In this document: positions 29,738 to 41,128 of the stretch, one piece after another
Position numbering within the stretch: the stretch's first letter is position 1
Layout: each line of letters opens with the position of its first letter
DNA from: Candidatus Eiseniibacteriota bacterium
GTDB lineage: Bacteria; Eisenbacteria; RBG-16-71-46
Length of the DNA: 64,000 nucleotides
Direction of reading: 5' to 3'
Assembly (NCBI GenBank): GCA_016215625.1
Contig: JACRIW010000058.1
Span: forward strand, 96,252 to 160,251
The notes under the pieces: model-generated
Told to the model about the DNA's origin: nothing
Database searches by the model: none
Seen by the model: only the letters and a program-made list of their open reading frames with translations
Made by a program: the position numbers and the translations under genes

Positions 29738-31816
29738 ATGCAATGGCTTCTCGCGTTCGCCGTTGCTTCCTGCGGTGTGGCCGTCGCCCGGGCCGAGGGG
29801 CTTTCCGGTCCCTTGGCGGCGCCGCTGGACCGCCCGGTCGAGGTCGCGCCGCTCGCCTCGATGCGCCTCACGGGTGGGTTCGGCGAGCTGCGTTCGAATC
29901 ACTTCCACGCGGGGCTCGACCTTTCGACCGGCGGGCGCGTGGGCGCCCCGGTGCGCGCGCCGCTCGCGTGCACGGTCGAGCGCGTGCGCGCGAGCGGCGT
30001 CGGCTACGGCCGCTCCTTGTACGTGCGCGCGGCCGACGGACGGCTGTTCGTGTTCGGGCATCTCGACGCGTTCGCACCCGCGCTCGCGGCGTACGTGGAC
30101 TCCGTGCAGCGCGCGGTGGCGCAGTACGAGCAGGACCTGTGGCCGCCCGCCGGGCGATTCCGCTTCGCTTCCGGCGAGACGCTCGCGTGGAGCGGCGAGT
30201 CCGGCGCGGGCGCTCCGCACCTGCACGTCGAAGTGCGCCACGGCGACTTCGCGCTCTCGCCGCTGCGCGCGGGACTGTCGATGCCGCGCGACGACGGCGC
30301 GCCGGTGATCGAGTCGGTCGTGCTCGAGACGATCTCGCTCGGCGCGCGCGTCGAACGCCGGGCGTCGCCGTTCACCTGGCGCCCGGGCATGAGCGACACG
30401 ATCGTCGTGCGCGGCGCGGCGCGCGCGATCGTGCGCGCGCGCTCTGGGCTGGCGGGCGCGGGGGATGTGCCGGCGTGGAGCACGGCGATCGAGTGGAGCG
30501 GTTGGACGATCGAGGCGCGGCTCGACAGCATCTCGTGGGCCGGAGAGATGGCGCAGCTCGACTGGCTCGTGGATCGCGGCCGCGTGAACGGCGCCGCGGC
30601 GAACGGCGGCATGATCCTGTGGGCCGCGCCCGGAGCGCGCCCGCGTTTCCTGCGCACGAACGTGCCCGAGGGCGTCACGGGCGGCACGCTCGTGGTCTCG
30701 CCCGGCGAGGCGGCCCGGCCGCTGCTCGTGCGCGCGCGCGACGTGAACGGCCGCGAGAGCACGCGCACGCTGTGGCTGCGCGCGCCGCGCACGGCCGATG
30801 AGCTCGCCGACGCGGTGGACGAGCGCAAGCCGCGGCCGAAGTCTTCCGACGAGGACGAGCCCGAGGACCGCGGCTATCCGTGGTGGGATGTCGCCTCGCT
30901 GCCCGGCGGCGATCTGCTGCGGGTGCGCCTCAAGTGGGTCGGTGGCGACGAGTTTGCCGGGCTGCGCGACGCACGCATCGCCCACGTCGGCTGGCCAGAC
31001 TCGACGGGTGAGCGCGCGACGTGGGACGGACAGGCCTGGAGCGCGATCGTGCCGGCGGGAACGCTGCCCAATGACGACAGCTTCTGGATGCTCGGCACCC
31101 GGCCCGACAGCTCGACCTGCTCGTCGGGGTTCTCGTGCATGACTTGGCGCGCGGGAGAGGACCGGCTGATCCTTCCGAACGACGACTCGAAGTTCTCGAT
31201 CCCGCCCGGCGGCGTGTTCGAGCCTTCGTCGATCGTCACCTCGTACATGCCGAATCGCGCGACCGACCGCCGCTGGACGCTGAACTACCTTCGCGTGGAG
31301 CCGCGCCGTTTGCCACTGGCGAAACCCATCGGGATCGCGCTGCGCCTGCGAGCGCATCATCCGCGCGAAGGTGTGGGCCTGTATCGCCGCGATTCCGACG
31401 GCGACTGGGAGTTCCAGCGCGCGAGCTTCGACACCGCCGGTCGCTGGTACCAGGCCGAAACGAGCACGCTCGGCGAGTTCGCGCTCCTGCGCGACGTCGC
31501 GCCGCCCGTGGTGCGCACGGCGAAGCCGCCGCGGCGCGCGAGCGCCGGCGCCTACTCGCGCTGGCAGCTCGTCGCGCAGGTGAGCGACGCGCTGTCGGGT
31601 ATCGACGCGCGCCTGACGCGCTTCGTGGTGGACGGCCAGCCCGTGCCGAGCGAGTGGGATCCGGAGGAGCGCCAGCTGCGCTGGCGTCCGCTCCTGCCGC
31701 CGGCGAAGGGGCGCCACTCCTATGAAGTGGTGGCCACCGACCGCGCCGGACTCGTGACGCGGACGCGCGGGACCTTTGTGCTAGATTCCGCGCGTGAAGT
31801 GAATCCATCCCGCTGA
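29738..31816 (+). CDS. Secreted M23-family (lysostaphin-type) metallopeptidase
   Basis: Signal peptide MQWLLAFAVASCGVAVARAEG; zinc motifs NHFHAGLDLSTGG and APHLHVEVRHGDFALSPL; GHLDAFAP. Confidence 0.87.
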   Translation: MQWLLAFAVASCGVAVARAEGLSGPLAAPLDRPVEVAPLASMRLTGGFGELRSNHFHAGLDLSTGGRVGAPVRAPLACTVERVRASGVGYGRSLYVRAADGRLFVFGHLDAFAPALAAYVDSVQRAVAQYEQDLWPPAGRFRFASGETLAWSGESGAGAPHLHVEVRHGDFALSPLRAGLSMPRDDGAPVIESVVLETISLGARVERRASPFTWRPGMSDTIVVRGAARAIVRARSGLAGAGDVPAWSTAIEWSGWTIEARLDSISWAGEMAQLDWLVDRGRVNGAAANGGMILWAAPGARPRFLRTNVPEGVTGGTLVVSPGEAARPLLVRARDVNGRESTRTLWLRAPRTADELADAVDERKPRPKSSDEDEPEDRGYPWWDVASLPGGDLLRVRLKWVGGDEFAGLRDARIAHVGWPDSTGERATWDGQAWSAIVPAGTLPNDDSFWMLGTRPDSSTCSSGFSCMTWRAGEDRLILPNDDSKFSIPPGGVFEPSSIVTSYMPNRATDRRWTLNYLRVEPRRLPLAKPIGIALRLRAHHPREGVGLYRRDSDGDWEFQRASFDTAGRWYQAETSTLGEFALLRDVAPPVVRTAKPPRRASAGAYSRWQLVAQVSDALSGIDARLTRFVVDGQPVPSEWDPEERQLRWRPLLPPAKGRHSYEVVATDRAGLVTRTRGTFVLDSAREVNPSR

Positions 31817-31918
31817 GCGCGCGCGCCTCGTCTGGCGCCGCCGCGCTCCGGCCCCCGAACCCCCGAGCGGGCGTCCGGGCGTCCACCATCCGGAACCGGC
31901 ATCGCGCAGGACGCGCCC

Positions 31919-34900
31919 ATGAAGCATTCCGACTTCGTACATCTCCACAACCACAGCGACTACTCGCTGCTCGACGGCGCCTCGACCATCCCCGCGATGG
32001 TCAAGAAGGCCGCCAAGCTGAACATGCCGGCGCTCGCGCTGACCGACCACGGCTCGATGTTCGGCGCGGTCGAGTTCTACAACGACGCCAAGAAGGCGGG
32101 CGTGAAACCGATCGTGGGCATGGAGGCCTACGTCACGCGCAACGGGCGCGCGACCAGGAAGCCCGGTGACGTGGCGCACCACCTCGTGCTGCTCGCGCGC
32201 GACGAGGCGGGCTTCCGCAACCTCATGCGGCTTTCCTCGCTCGCGTACCTCGAGGGCTTCTACTACAAGCCGCGCGTGGATCACGAGCTGCTGTCGAAGT
32301 ACTCGGCCGGCCTCCTCGCGCTGTCCGCCTGCCCCAAGGGCGAGATCGCGTACGACCTGCTCGAGGACCGCGACGACGACGCGCTCAAGACCGCGATGAT
32401 GTATCGCGACATTTTCGGCGCCGAGAACTTCTTCCTCGAGATCCAGAACCACGGGCTCGACATCGAGACGAAGATCCGCTCCAAGGTGGCCGCGCTCGCC
32501 GCGAAGACCGGACTGCCGCTCGTCGCGACGAACGACTGCCACTACCTCGAGAAGGACCACACCGAAGCGCAGGACGTGCTCATCTGCATCCAGACGGGCA
32601 AGAACGTGGACGACGCGCAGCGCATGCGCGCGGTCGCCGAGCTGCACTTCCGTTCGCCCGACGAGATGCAGCACGCGTTCTCGGACCAGCCGCAGGCGCT
32701 GCTCAACACGCTGGCCGTCGCCGAGCGCTGCAATCTCAAGATGGACTTCGGCAAGCCGCTGCTGCCCGAGTTCCCGCTCCCCGAGGGCTGGGCCAACACC
32801 GACGAGTACTTCCGCGACCTGGCGTGGAAGGAACTGCACGCGCGCATGGGCTCGGAACTGGGCGACGCCTGCAGGCAGCGTTTCGCCTACGAACTCGACG
32901 TCATCTGCAAGATGGGATTCGCGTCGTACTTCCTGATCGTGCGTGACTTCATCGCGTTCGCGCGCGAGAACGGCATCGGCGTCGGCCCGGGCCGTGGCTC
33001 GGCCGCCGGCTCGCTCGTGGCGTTCGCGCTGCGCATCACGGACGTGGACCCGCTCAAGCACCAGCTGATCTTCGAGCGCTTCCTGAATCCCGAGCGCGTG
33101 TCCATGCCCGATATCGACATCGACTTCGACGATCTCCGGCGCGGCGAAGTGATCGAGTACGTGAAGCGCAAGTACGGCGAGACGAACGTCACGCAGATCA
33201 TCACGTTCGGCACGATGGGCGCGAAGGGCGTGGTGCGCGACACCGGCCGCGCGCTCGGTTTCCCGGTCGCCGAGGTGGACCGCGTGGCGAAGCTCGTGCC
33301 CGACGGCCTCGGCATGACGCTCGACAAGGCGCTCGAACAGACTCCCGACCTGCGTGCGCTGCCCGAGAAGGGCGGCAACTACGCGAAGTGGCTCAAGTCC
33401 GCTCAGGTGCTCGAGGGCCTCGCGCGCCACGCGTCGACGCATGCGGCCGGCGTGCTCATCACGCCGGGGCCGCTGCTCGACTACGTGCCGCTCTACCGCC
33501 AGAAGGACGGCTCGACCACCACGCAGTGGGACATGAAGTCGGTCGAGAAGTCCGGCCTGCTCAAGATGGACTTCCTCGGGCTGCGCACGCTGTCCGTGCT
33601 CGACGAGTGCGTGCGCCTCGTGAAGCAGCACCATGGCGTCGACGTGGACTGGCATGCGCTCGAGCTGACCGACCCGGCCGCGTACAAGGTGTTCCAGGAC
33701 GGCGACACGGTCGCGATCTTCCAGTTCGAATCCGCGGGCATGCGCGACTACATGAAGAAGCTCAAGCCCACGGTCTTCGAAGACCTGGTCGCCATGAACG
33801 CGCTCTACCGCCCCGGTCCGATGGAGAACATTCCGTACTTCATCGACTGCAAGCACGGGCGGCAGGTGGCGAAGTACGACCATCCCAAGCTGAAGCCCAT
33901 CCTCGAGGGCACGTACGGCGTGTTCGTGTACCAGGAGCAGGTCATGGCCTCGGCGCACGATCTGGCGGGCTTCTCGATGGCACAGGCCGACGAGCTGCGC
34001 CGCGCGATGGGCAAGAAGATCGTCGAGGAGATGGCGAAGAAGCGCGTGCAGTTCATCGAAGGCTGCGCGAAGGCTTCTCACATCCCCGAGAAGATCGCGG
34101 ACAAGATCTTCACGACGATGGAGAAGTTCGCCGGGTACGGCTTCAACAAGTCGCACTCGGCCGCGTACGCGCTCGTCGCGTACCAGTGCGCGTACCTCAA
34201 GGGGCACTGGCCGGCCGCGTTCATGGCCGCGACGATGACTTCCGAAATGAGCGACAGCGTCCGCGTGCTGACGCTCATCGAGGAAGTCCGCCGGCTCGGC
34301 ATCGAGCTGCTGCCGCCCGACGTGAACAAGTCGAACTACAAGTTCACGCTCGAGGACGGCAAGATCCGCATCGGCCTCGGAGCGGTGCGCAACGTGGGGC
34401 AGGGCGCGATCGAGGCGCTCGTCGCGGCACGCGACGAAGGCGGCGCGTTCCGCGACGTGTTCGACCTCACCTCGCGCGTCGCCGCGGGCTCGTTCAATCG
34501 CAAGGTGCTCGAGTCGCTCGTCATGGCGGGCGCGTGCGACGGGCTGAACGCGTCGCGCGAATCGCTGTTCGCGGGCGCGGCGCTCGCGCTCGACCACGCG
34601 TCCACCGTGCACCGCGAGAAGGCGAGCGGCCCGTCGAGCCTGTTCGGCGGCGGCGACGACGCCGGCGCTTCGCTCGCCGTCTCGGCGCCGGCGCTGCCGG
34701 TCGTGCCCGCGTGGGACCAGCGCGACAAGGGCGCGAAGGAGAAGGAAGTGCTCGGCTTCTACCTCTCCGGGCACCCGCTCGAACACCTGCGGGAGGAGAT
34801 CGAGCGCATCGCGACCTGCAGCATCACGCAGGCGCTCGAGCGCGGCGACGGCTCCGAGGTGCGCATCGTCGGCATCGTGAGCCACATCAAGCCGATCACG

Positions 34901-35362
34901 ACCAAGGCCGGCAAGCTCATGGCCATCGTCGCGATCGAGGATCTCGCCGGCCGCGCCGAGTGCACGTTCTTTCCCGAAGCCTGGGAGACGGCGCGCCCGC
35001 TCGTGACGGCCGACGCCATCATCGTCGTCTCGGGCCGCATCGAGGTGCGCGAGGAACGCGGCGCCCAGCTGCTCGTTTCGGAGGTGCGCCCGTGGGAGCA
35101 GGGGCGCGAGCAGTTCCGTCCGGCGCTGCACGTCGAACTGCGCGCCGAGGACATCACCGAGGAGCGCCTCGCGGGCATCGACGAAGCGCTTTCTGCGTTC
35201 CCAGGCGATTCTGAGGTATACCTGCACATCGTGAGGCCGGATCACTCGCGCGTGGCGATGCGTTCGCGCCGCTTGCGCGTCGGCTCGCAGGATGGCTTGA
35301 TCCCGCGCATCAAGGAGCGGGCGCCCATGTGCCGCGTGCGCTGGGGAAAGGGGGCTTCGTGA
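31919..35362 (+). CDS. dnaE: DNA polymerase III subunit alpha
   Basis: [31 protein letters not shown] (PHP domain); [50 protein letters not shown]. Confidence 0.98.
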   Translation: MKHSDFVHLHNHSDYSLLDGASTIPAMVKKAAKLNMPALALTDHGSMFGAVEFYNDAKKAGVKPIVGMEAYVTRNGRATRKPGDVAHHLVLLARDEAGFRNLMRLSSLAYLEGFYYKPRVDHELLSKYSAGLLALSACPKGEIAYDLLEDRDDDALKTAMMYRDIFGAENFFLEIQNHGLDIETKIRSKVAALAAKTGLPLVATNDCHYLEKDHTEAQDVLICIQTGKNVDDAQRMRAVAELHFRSPDEMQHAFSDQPQALLNTLAVAERCNLKMDFGKPLLPEFPLPEGWANTDEYFRDLAWKELHARMGSELGDACRQRFAYELDVICKMGFASYFLIVRDFIAFARENGIGVGPGRGSAAGSLVAFALRITDVDPLKHQLIFERFLNPERVSMPDIDIDFDDLRRGEVIEYVKRKYGETNVTQIITFGTMGAKGVVRDTGRALGFPVAEVDRVAKLVPDGLGMTLDKALEQTPDLRALPEKGGNYAKWLKSAQVLEGLARHASTHAAGVLITPGPLLDYVPLYRQKDGSTTTQWDMKSVEKSGLLKMDFLGLRTLSVLDECVRLVKQHHGVDVDWHALELTDPAAYKVFQDGDTVAIFQFESAGMRDYMKKLKPTVFEDLVAMNALYRPGPMENIPYFIDCKHGRQVAKYDHPKLKPILEGTYGVFVYQEQVMASAHDLAGFSMAQADELRRAMGKKIVEEMAKKRVQFIEGCAKASHIPEKIADKIFTTMEKFAGYGFNKSHSAAYALVAYQCAYLKGHWPAAFMAATMTSEMSDSVRVLTLIEEVRRLGIELLPPDVNKSNYKFTLEDGKIRIGLGAVRNVGQGAIEALVAARDEGGAFRDVFDLTSRVAAGSFNRKVLESLVMAGACDGLNASRESLFAGAALALDHASTVHREKASGPSSLFGGGDDAGASLAVSAPALPVVPAWDQRDKGAKEKEVLGFYLSGHPLEHLREEIERIATCSITQALERGDGSEVRIVGIVSHIKPITTKAGKLMAIVAIEDLAGRAECTFFPEAWETARPLVTADAIIVVSGRIEVREERGAQLLVSEVRPWEQGREQFRPALHVELRAEDITEERLAGIDEALSAFPGDSEVYLHIVRPDHSRVAMRSRRLRVGSQDGLIPRIKERAPMCRVRWGKGAS

Positions 35363-36321
35363 CGGTCTGGCTGGATTTCGAGAAGCCGGTGCTGGAGTTG
35401 GAGCAGAAGATCCAGGAACTGCGCGCGAGCGCCGAGGAGCGCGGCATGGCCGCGGGCGGCGAGCTCGACGAGCTCGAGCGCAAGGCCGAGGAGATGCGCC
35501 GCGAGATCTACGCGAACCTCACGCGCTACCAGCGCGTGCAGATCGCGCGTCATCCGCGCCGGCCGTATTCGCTCGACTACATCCAGCGCTGCTTCACCGA
35601 TTTCCGCGAGCTGCACGGCGACCGTCACTTCGCCGATGATCCCGCGATCGTGGGCGGGCTCGCGTACTTCGAGGGCCGGCCGGTCATGGTCATCGGCCAG
35701 CAGAAAGGCCGCGACACGCGCGAGAACCTCATGCGCCGGTTCGGCATGGCGAACCCCGAAGGCTATCGCAAGGCGCTCCGCCTGATGCAGATGGCCGACC
35801 GCTTCCGCGTCCCCGTCGTGACGCTCGTGGACACCTCCGGCGCCTACCCCGGGCTCGGCGCGGAAGAGCGCGGCCAGGCCGAGGCGATCGCGGTGAACCT
35901 GCGCGAGATGGCGACCTTCGGTGTGCCCATCGTGACCGTCGTGATCGGCGAAGGCGGCTCGGGCGGCGCGCTCGCGATCGCGGTGGCCGACCGCGTGCTC
36001 ATGTTCGAGAACTCGGTCTACTCGGTCATTTCACCCGAAGGCTGCGCCGCGATCCTGTGGCGCGACGGCAAGCAGGGCGCCAAGGCCGCCGAGGCCTTGC
36101 GGCTGGCCGCACAGGACCAGCTGGCGCTGGGCATCGTGGACGAGGTGCTGCCGGAGCCCGTCGGCGGCGCGCACCGCGACTGGGACGCCTGCGCGGCGAC
36201 GCTGTCCACGGCACTTCGCGAGAACCTCGCGCGCTTCGACGGGGTAGCACCCGACGAACTCGTCCGCACCCGGGCCGAGCGCTTCCGCCGGATCGGCGTG
36301 TATCACGAGAGCACGGCTTGA
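35359..36321 (+). CDS. accA: Acetyl-CoA carboxylase carboxyltransferase subunit alpha
   Basis: [21 protein letters not shown]...[80 protein letters not shown]. Overlaps dnaE. Confidence 0.97.
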   Translation: MTVWLDFEKPVLELEQKIQELRASAEERGMAAGGELDELERKAEEMRREIYANLTRYQRVQIARHPRRPYSLDYIQRCFTDFRELHGDRHFADDPAIVGGLAYFEGRPVMVIGQQKGRDTRENLMRRFGMANPEGYRKALRLMQMADRFRVPVVTLVDTSGAYPGLGAEERGQAEAIAVNLREMATFGVPIVTVVIGEGGSGGALAIAVADRVLMFENSVYSVISPEGCAAILWRDGKQGAKAAEALRLAAQDQLALGIVDEVLPEPVGGAHRDWDACAATLSTALRENLARFDGVAPDELVRTRAERFRRIGVYHESTA

Positions 36322-36405
36322 CCCTCGAAATTGCGCGTTGCTAGAGTCCTCGCGCCTGTCGTGACCCCGGTTGAAAGCTTTCCTCCGTATCCGTCGAGGA
36401 GTGGC

Positions 36406-36573
36406 ATGGCTCTGAGTACCGATCTGCTCAGCATTCTCGTGTGCCCGGCCTGCAAGGGCGACCTGGCCTACGACGCTTCCGCCCACACGCTGACCTGCAA
36501 CGCCTGCCGCCTGCGCTACAAGGTGGTGGACGACATTCCCGTGATGCTGGTGGACGAGGCGGAGAAGTTCTGA
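36406..36573 (+). CDS. Trm112-family small zinc-binding-like protein
   Basis: [55 protein letters not shown]: CPxC...CxxC and YxVxDDIPVML. Confidence 0.9.
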   Translation: MALSTDLLSILVCPACKGDLAYDASAHTLTCNACRLRYKVVDDIPVMLVDEAEKF

Positions 36574-36593
36574 AACCCGGACGGGGTCCCGAC

Positions 36594-39500
36594 ATGGTTC
36601 GAAGCTCCGCGCGGTTCGCGTCCTCCGCGCTCGCGGTGGCGTTCCTCTCGCTCTTCGCTGCGCCGCTCGTCGCCGCGCCGGTGACCGACTCGGCGCCCGC
36701 ACCAGTGCCGGCCCGCACGGCGGCGGCCGACGTCCGGCTCGCGCCCGCGACGCCCGGATCGGTCCGCTTCACGGTGCCCGTGCCCGAGCCGGCCTTCGTG
36801 ACGCTCGATCCGCGCGAGAAGCTCGTGCGCATGGACCTGCCCGGCTACGCCCTGCGCGGCGAGGGCGGCGGTCCGGCGCTGCCGGTGCGCATCCTCACGG
36901 TCGCGGTGCCGCCGCTCGGCGACGTGCGCGTGAACGCCGTGGCGAGCGACCTCGCGACGCAGGAAGACCTGACGCTGTCGCCGCAGCCGGTGGGGGAGAA
37001 CGCGGCGATCCCGGCGCGGAACCTCGCGCGCTACGGCGTCGCGGGCAGCGCGACCCCGGTCGCGGCGCGGCTGCTCGACGTCACCTGGGTGCGCAACCAG
37101 CGCATCGCCTACATCGAGATCTCGCCGGCCGCGTACGAGCCGGCCGCGCGCCGGCTCACGCTCGCGCGCCGCGTCGACGTGGACGTGCAGGTGCAGCCGA
37201 TGGGTGCACTCGGCGCGCCGGTCGAGCCGGACGATCCGTTCGAGCCGGTCTACCGCCAGTCGCTCGTGAACTACGAGCAGGGCAAGGCGTGGCGCCGCAC
37301 CGACACGCGCACGCTGGCCGCCGCCGCGCGCCGCATGGGGCTGACGCCGCAGGCCGCGCAGATCGTGACCGTGCCCACGACGAGCCGCTTCGCCGGTCAC
37401 ACGTGGATCAAGTTCGCGGTGCAGGAGGCCGGCTTCTACACCGTGGACTTCTCGAGCCTGCGCGGCCTCGCGCTCTTCGCCGACGGCTCCGAGGTGAACT
37501 TCGACCGGTTGCGTCTCGTGACGCTGCCCGGCTACCCGATCATTCCGCAGGACAGCTTCTGCGACACGTGCGACTACCGGCAGGTCGCGATCGGCACGTT
37601 CGACACGAGCAACCCGGCGCCGCCGACGAACGCCGCGGCCGACGGCAAGTTCTCGTGGAACACCGACTACTTCTACTTCTTCGCGCAGGGCCCGAACGGC
37701 TGGGCGGACGACTTCGACGCGTCGCTGCCGGACACGCTCTACCTGAACCACCCCTACGACAAGAACAACTACTACTACCTCACGTTCGTGCCCGTGGGAG
37801 ACGACACGTCGCTCGGCGCGCCGCTGCGCATCGCGACGGCGGACGGCACGCTGCAGCCGGGCGCGAACCCGGTGCCCGTGACGACGACGCTCGAGCGCGC
37901 GCACTTCGAGCGCGACCTGACCTACGCGCCCGACGCCACGCCGCGCACGAGCACGCTGTTCTGGGAGAAGTGGTTCTGGACGATCATGTCGCCCGGCAAC
38001 TCGCTCCCCGTGACGGTGGACCTGCCGTACGCCGACACGACGCAGGCGGCGCGGTTCCGGCTGCGCCAGTGGGGGCTCACGGACAACTCCGAGTTCGGCA
38101 ACTGCCCCGACGACGAGCCCGACCACTACCTCGACGTCACGGTGAACGGTTCGGCGCTCGCGTTCCCGCGCGCGCGCTGGTTCAGCTTCCTCGCCCGCCG
38201 CGGCGGGCAGGTGACGCTCGACACGACCACCACGTTCCTGCGCCGCTACGGCAACGCCGTCAACGTCCTCGTGCCGTCGGTCTCGACGCCGAACTGCCCG
38301 GGCCGCGTGGACAAGAGCGCGCTCGCGTGGTTCGAGATCCACTACCAGCGTTTCCTCAAGCCCGAGAACGACCAGCTCGAGTTCCACTCGCCGGCTGCCG
38401 CGGGCACGTTCCACTACGAAGTCGGCCCGTTCGTGCGCTCGCTGCTGCCCCGGCTCTTCGACGTGACCGATCCGCTGCAGCCCGTCGAGATCACGGTGCC
38501 GGCGGGGCAGTGGACGCAGGCGGGCGACGGCTGGCATCTCGCGTTCGACGCCGCGCAGTCCGGTGAGCGCCGCTTCCGCGTGCTCGCCGACTCGCTCGTG
38601 ACGCTCGCGCGGCTCGCCCGCACGAACATCGCGGACGCGCCGTTCACGAGCCTCCAGGACCTGCGCGCCACGGACAACGCCGCCGACTACCTCGTCATCT
38701 ACTACGACGCGTTCAAGGCGGCCGCCGAGTCGCTCGCGGTCGCGCGCACGCAGCGCCTGCCGCTCACGGGCACCGGGCCGTTCCTCACGAAGGCGATCCC
38801 CGTTTCGGCGCTCTACGACCAGTTCTCCGGCGGCCGCACCGACCCGGCCGCGATCCGCAACTTCCTGCGCGCCGCCTACTACAACTGGAGCACGCGCCCC
38901 ACGTTCGTGACGCTGCTCGGCGACGCCTCGTACGACTTCAAGAACCTCTCGGGCCGCGCACCGGCGGGGCAGCCCGGCACGCTCGTGCCGACCTATGAGA
39001 ACGGCTTCGACGACAACTACCGGCTCAAGCGCCAGTTCGCGACCGACGACTGGATGCTCAACGTCGACGCCGCGAGCTCGACGCTGTTCATTCCCGAGTT
39101 CTTCGGCGGCCGCCTGCCCGCGAACGACGCGGCGACCGCGCTCGACGTGGTGCGCCGCAAGGTGCTGCTCTACGAGACGAACGTGCCGTACGGCGAGTAC
39201 CGCAACGACGTCATGCTGATCGCGGACAACGACCTGCAGGGCGAGAACTGCGATCCGCTCGGCTGGACGCACGTGAGCCAGACCGACGAGCTGAACCGCA
39301 ACCACATTCCGGCGCACGTGGATCGCAAGTACGTCTACCTGCACACGTACGCGAGCGGCCCCGGCGGTTCGCGTCCCGGCGCGCGCTCCGAGATCCGTTC
39401 GACGCTCGACTCGGGCGTCGGCCTGTTCAACTTCGTCGGCCACGGCAGCCCATTCAAGATCACGGACGAGAGCGTGTTCATCGACTCCGACGCCGGCACG

Positions 39501-40997
39501 CTCGCGAACGGCACGCGCATGCCGGTGTTCGTCGCGGCGTCGTGCGACGTCGGCAAGTTCAACGACCCGACGTTGCAGTCGCTCGGCGAGCAGCTCGTCA
39601 TGACCGGCACGGGCGGCTGCGTCGCCGTGATCTCGGCGACCGAGCAGGCGTTCAGCTCGGACAACAGCCAGCTCAACAAGTACCTCTACGACCAGATCTT
39701 CGATCGCGCCGATCTCGTCGTGAACGGCATCACGCTTTCGGGCGCGGGCCAGTATCACGTGCCGCTCTCGGCCGCGCTGCTGTCCGCCAAGATCAGCGCG
39801 CCCGGCACCGGCCCGACGAACAACGCGAAGTACCAGCTCATGGGCGACGCGGCGACCGTGCTGAACGCGCCGCGCCTGTGGGCGGACGTCACGCTCACCG
39901 ACGCGGGTGGCGTGCCGCTCACGAACCTGCAGCGCGGCCAGACCGTCACCTTCCGCGGCGCGGTGGCCGAACGTCCGCTCGGCCCGGCGATCCCGTTCGA
40001 AGGTGTCGCGAGCCTGCTCATCGAGGACTCCGCGCCGGAGTCGAACACCGGGACCGAGCCGCCCTGCACGTACTACTCGGTGGATTTCCGCTACAAGCCG
40101 GGCGTCGTCTATCACGGCGACGTGAGCATCTCGAACGGGCAGTTCGAAGGGCGCTTCGTGGTTCCGGTGGACGCGACGCTCGGCGCGACCGGCCGCGCGC
40201 GCGTGTACCTCCAGGGCACCTCGGGCGCCAGCGGTGTCGCGCTCGACGGCGCCGGCGCGGTCGTGACGGGCTACGTCGCCGGCACGCCGAACCCGAACGA
40301 CACGTCGCCGCCGCGCATCACGCTGTCGTTCCTCGGCGGCTCGTCCGCCGTGCGCCCGGACGCGACGCTGCGCGCCGACCTGTTCGACGAGAGCGGCATC
40401 ATGACCACCGGGCACGCGCTGCAGAACTCGATCGTCGTGACGATCGACGACAACACCACCTCGCGCGTGGACATCACCTCGAGCTTCCGGTACGCCGCCG
40501 ACTCCTACCAGCAGGGGACGGCCACGTTCACCCTGCCGGGGCTGTCCACCGGGCGGCACAAGATCAAGGTCAGCGCCGCGGACAACCTCGCGACGGGCAT
40601 CACCGCCTCGCAGCACCGGGCGAGCGCCGAGATCGAGTTCGACGTGGTCGACACCCCGCGCCTGAGCATCGCCCGGGCGTACCTGTTCCCGAACCCGATC
40701 GCCTCCGGCGGCTCGGGAAGTGGCGGTACGTTCGTCGTGGACGCGCCCGGGGACTCGGTCAACACGCTGATCAAGATCTACACGGTGAGCGGCCGGCTGG
40801 TCCGCACGCTCACCCATCGGGGTGCGCTGGGGCAGGTGCAGCTCAGCTGGGACGGCCTCGACGCCGAGGGCGAGCCGCTCGCCAACGGCACCTATCTCTT
40901 CAAGGTGTACGCCAACGGCCGGGAGGCCGATGGAAGCAGCAGCGCCACACAGAAGGCATCGGCCCAGGGCCGGTTCGTGGTCGTGAATCGCCGTTGA
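36594..40997 (+). CDS. Gingipain-like C25 peptidase with FlgD-like Ig C-terminal domain
   Basis: Signal peptide; TFVTLLGDASYDFKN; GLFNFVGHGSPFKITDESVF (catalytic His) and MPVFVAASCDVGKFNDP (catalytic Cys); C-terminus IKIYTVSGRLVRTLTHRGALGQVQLSWDGLDAEGEPLANGTYLFKVYA...GRFVVVNRR. Confidence 0.92.
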   Translation: MVRSSARFASSALAVAFLSLFAAPLVAAPVTDSAPAPVPARTAAADVRLAPATPGSVRFTVPVPEPAFVTLDPREKLVRMDLPGYALRGEGGGPALPVRILTVAVPPLGDVRVNAVASDLATQEDLTLSPQPVGENAAIPARNLARYGVAGSATPVAARLLDVTWVRNQRIAYIEISPAAYEPAARRLTLARRVDVDVQVQPMGALGAPVEPDDPFEPVYRQSLVNYEQGKAWRRTDTRTLAAAARRMGLTPQAAQIVTVPTTSRFAGHTWIKFAVQEAGFYTVDFSSLRGLALFADGSEVNFDRLRLVTLPGYPIIPQDSFCDTCDYRQVAIGTFDTSNPAPPTNAAADGKFSWNTDYFYFFAQGPNGWADDFDASLPDTLYLNHPYDKNNYYYLTFVPVGDDTSLGAPLRIATADGTLQPGANPVPVTTTLERAHFERDLTYAPDATPRTSTLFWEKWFWTIMSPGNSLPVTVDLPYADTTQAARFRLRQWGLTDNSEFGNCPDDEPDHYLDVTVNGSALAFPRARWFSFLARRGGQVTLDTTTTFLRRYGNAVNVLVPSVSTPNCPGRVDKSALAWFEIHYQRFLKPENDQLEFHSPAAAGTFHYEVGPFVRSLLPRLFDVTDPLQPVEITVPAGQWTQAGDGWHLAFDAAQSGERRFRVLADSLVTLARLARTNIADAPFTSLQDLRATDNAADYLVIYYDAFKAAAESLAVARTQRLPLTGTGPFLTKAIPVSALYDQFSGGRTDPAAIRNFLRAAYYNWSTRPTFVTLLGDASYDFKNLSGRAPAGQPGTLVPTYENGFDDNYRLKRQFATDDWMLNVDAASSTLFIPEFFGGRLPANDAATALDVVRRKVLLYETNVPYGEYRNDVMLIADNDLQGENCDPLGWTHVSQTDELNRNHIPAHVDRKYVYLHTYASGPGGSRPGARSEIRSTLDSGVGLFNFVGHGSPFKITDESVFIDSDAGTLANGTRMPVFVAASCDVGKFNDPTLQSLGEQLVMTGTGGCVAVISATEQAFSSDNSQLNKYLYDQIFDRADLVVNGITLSGAGQYHVPLSAALLSAKISAPGTGPTNNAKYQLMGDAATVLNAPRLWADVTLTDAGGVPLTNLQRGQTVTFRGAVAERPLGPAIPFEGVASLLIEDSAPESNTGTEPPCTYYSVDFRYKPGVVYHGDVSISNGQFEGRFVVPVDATLGATGRARVYLQGTSGASGVALDGAGAVVTGYVAGTPNPNDTSPPRITLSFLGGSSAVRPDATLRADLFDESGIMTTGHALQNSIVVTIDDNTTSRVDITSSFRYAADSYQQGTATFTLPGLSTGRHKIKVSAADNLATGITASQHRASAEIEFDVVDTPRLSIARAYLFPNPIASGGSGSGGTFVVDAPGDSVNTLIKIYTVSGRLVRTLTHRGALGQVQLSWDGLDAEGEPLANGTYLFKVYANGREADGSSSATQKASAQGRFVVVNRR

Positions 40998-41128
40998 TGG
41001 CAAGGCGCGTCCGGTCCCCGGATGCCGCCGTCCGTTACAGAAAGGTGGAACTGCCGGGGCGGGGCCGGTGTAGTATGCCGCGTCCGAAATCCCGCCCGGC
41101 GGGGCAGTGCCCACCAGAGGAGTGTTCG

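Noticed and set aside
31781-35245. 1154-aa minus-strand ORF over dnaE
   Set aside because: dnaE is unambiguous; antisense frame is composition-driven.
36516-41114. 1532-aa minus-strand ORF over the C25 gene
   Set aside because: Antisense artefact; plus strand has clear signal peptide, catalytic motifs and C-terminal domain.
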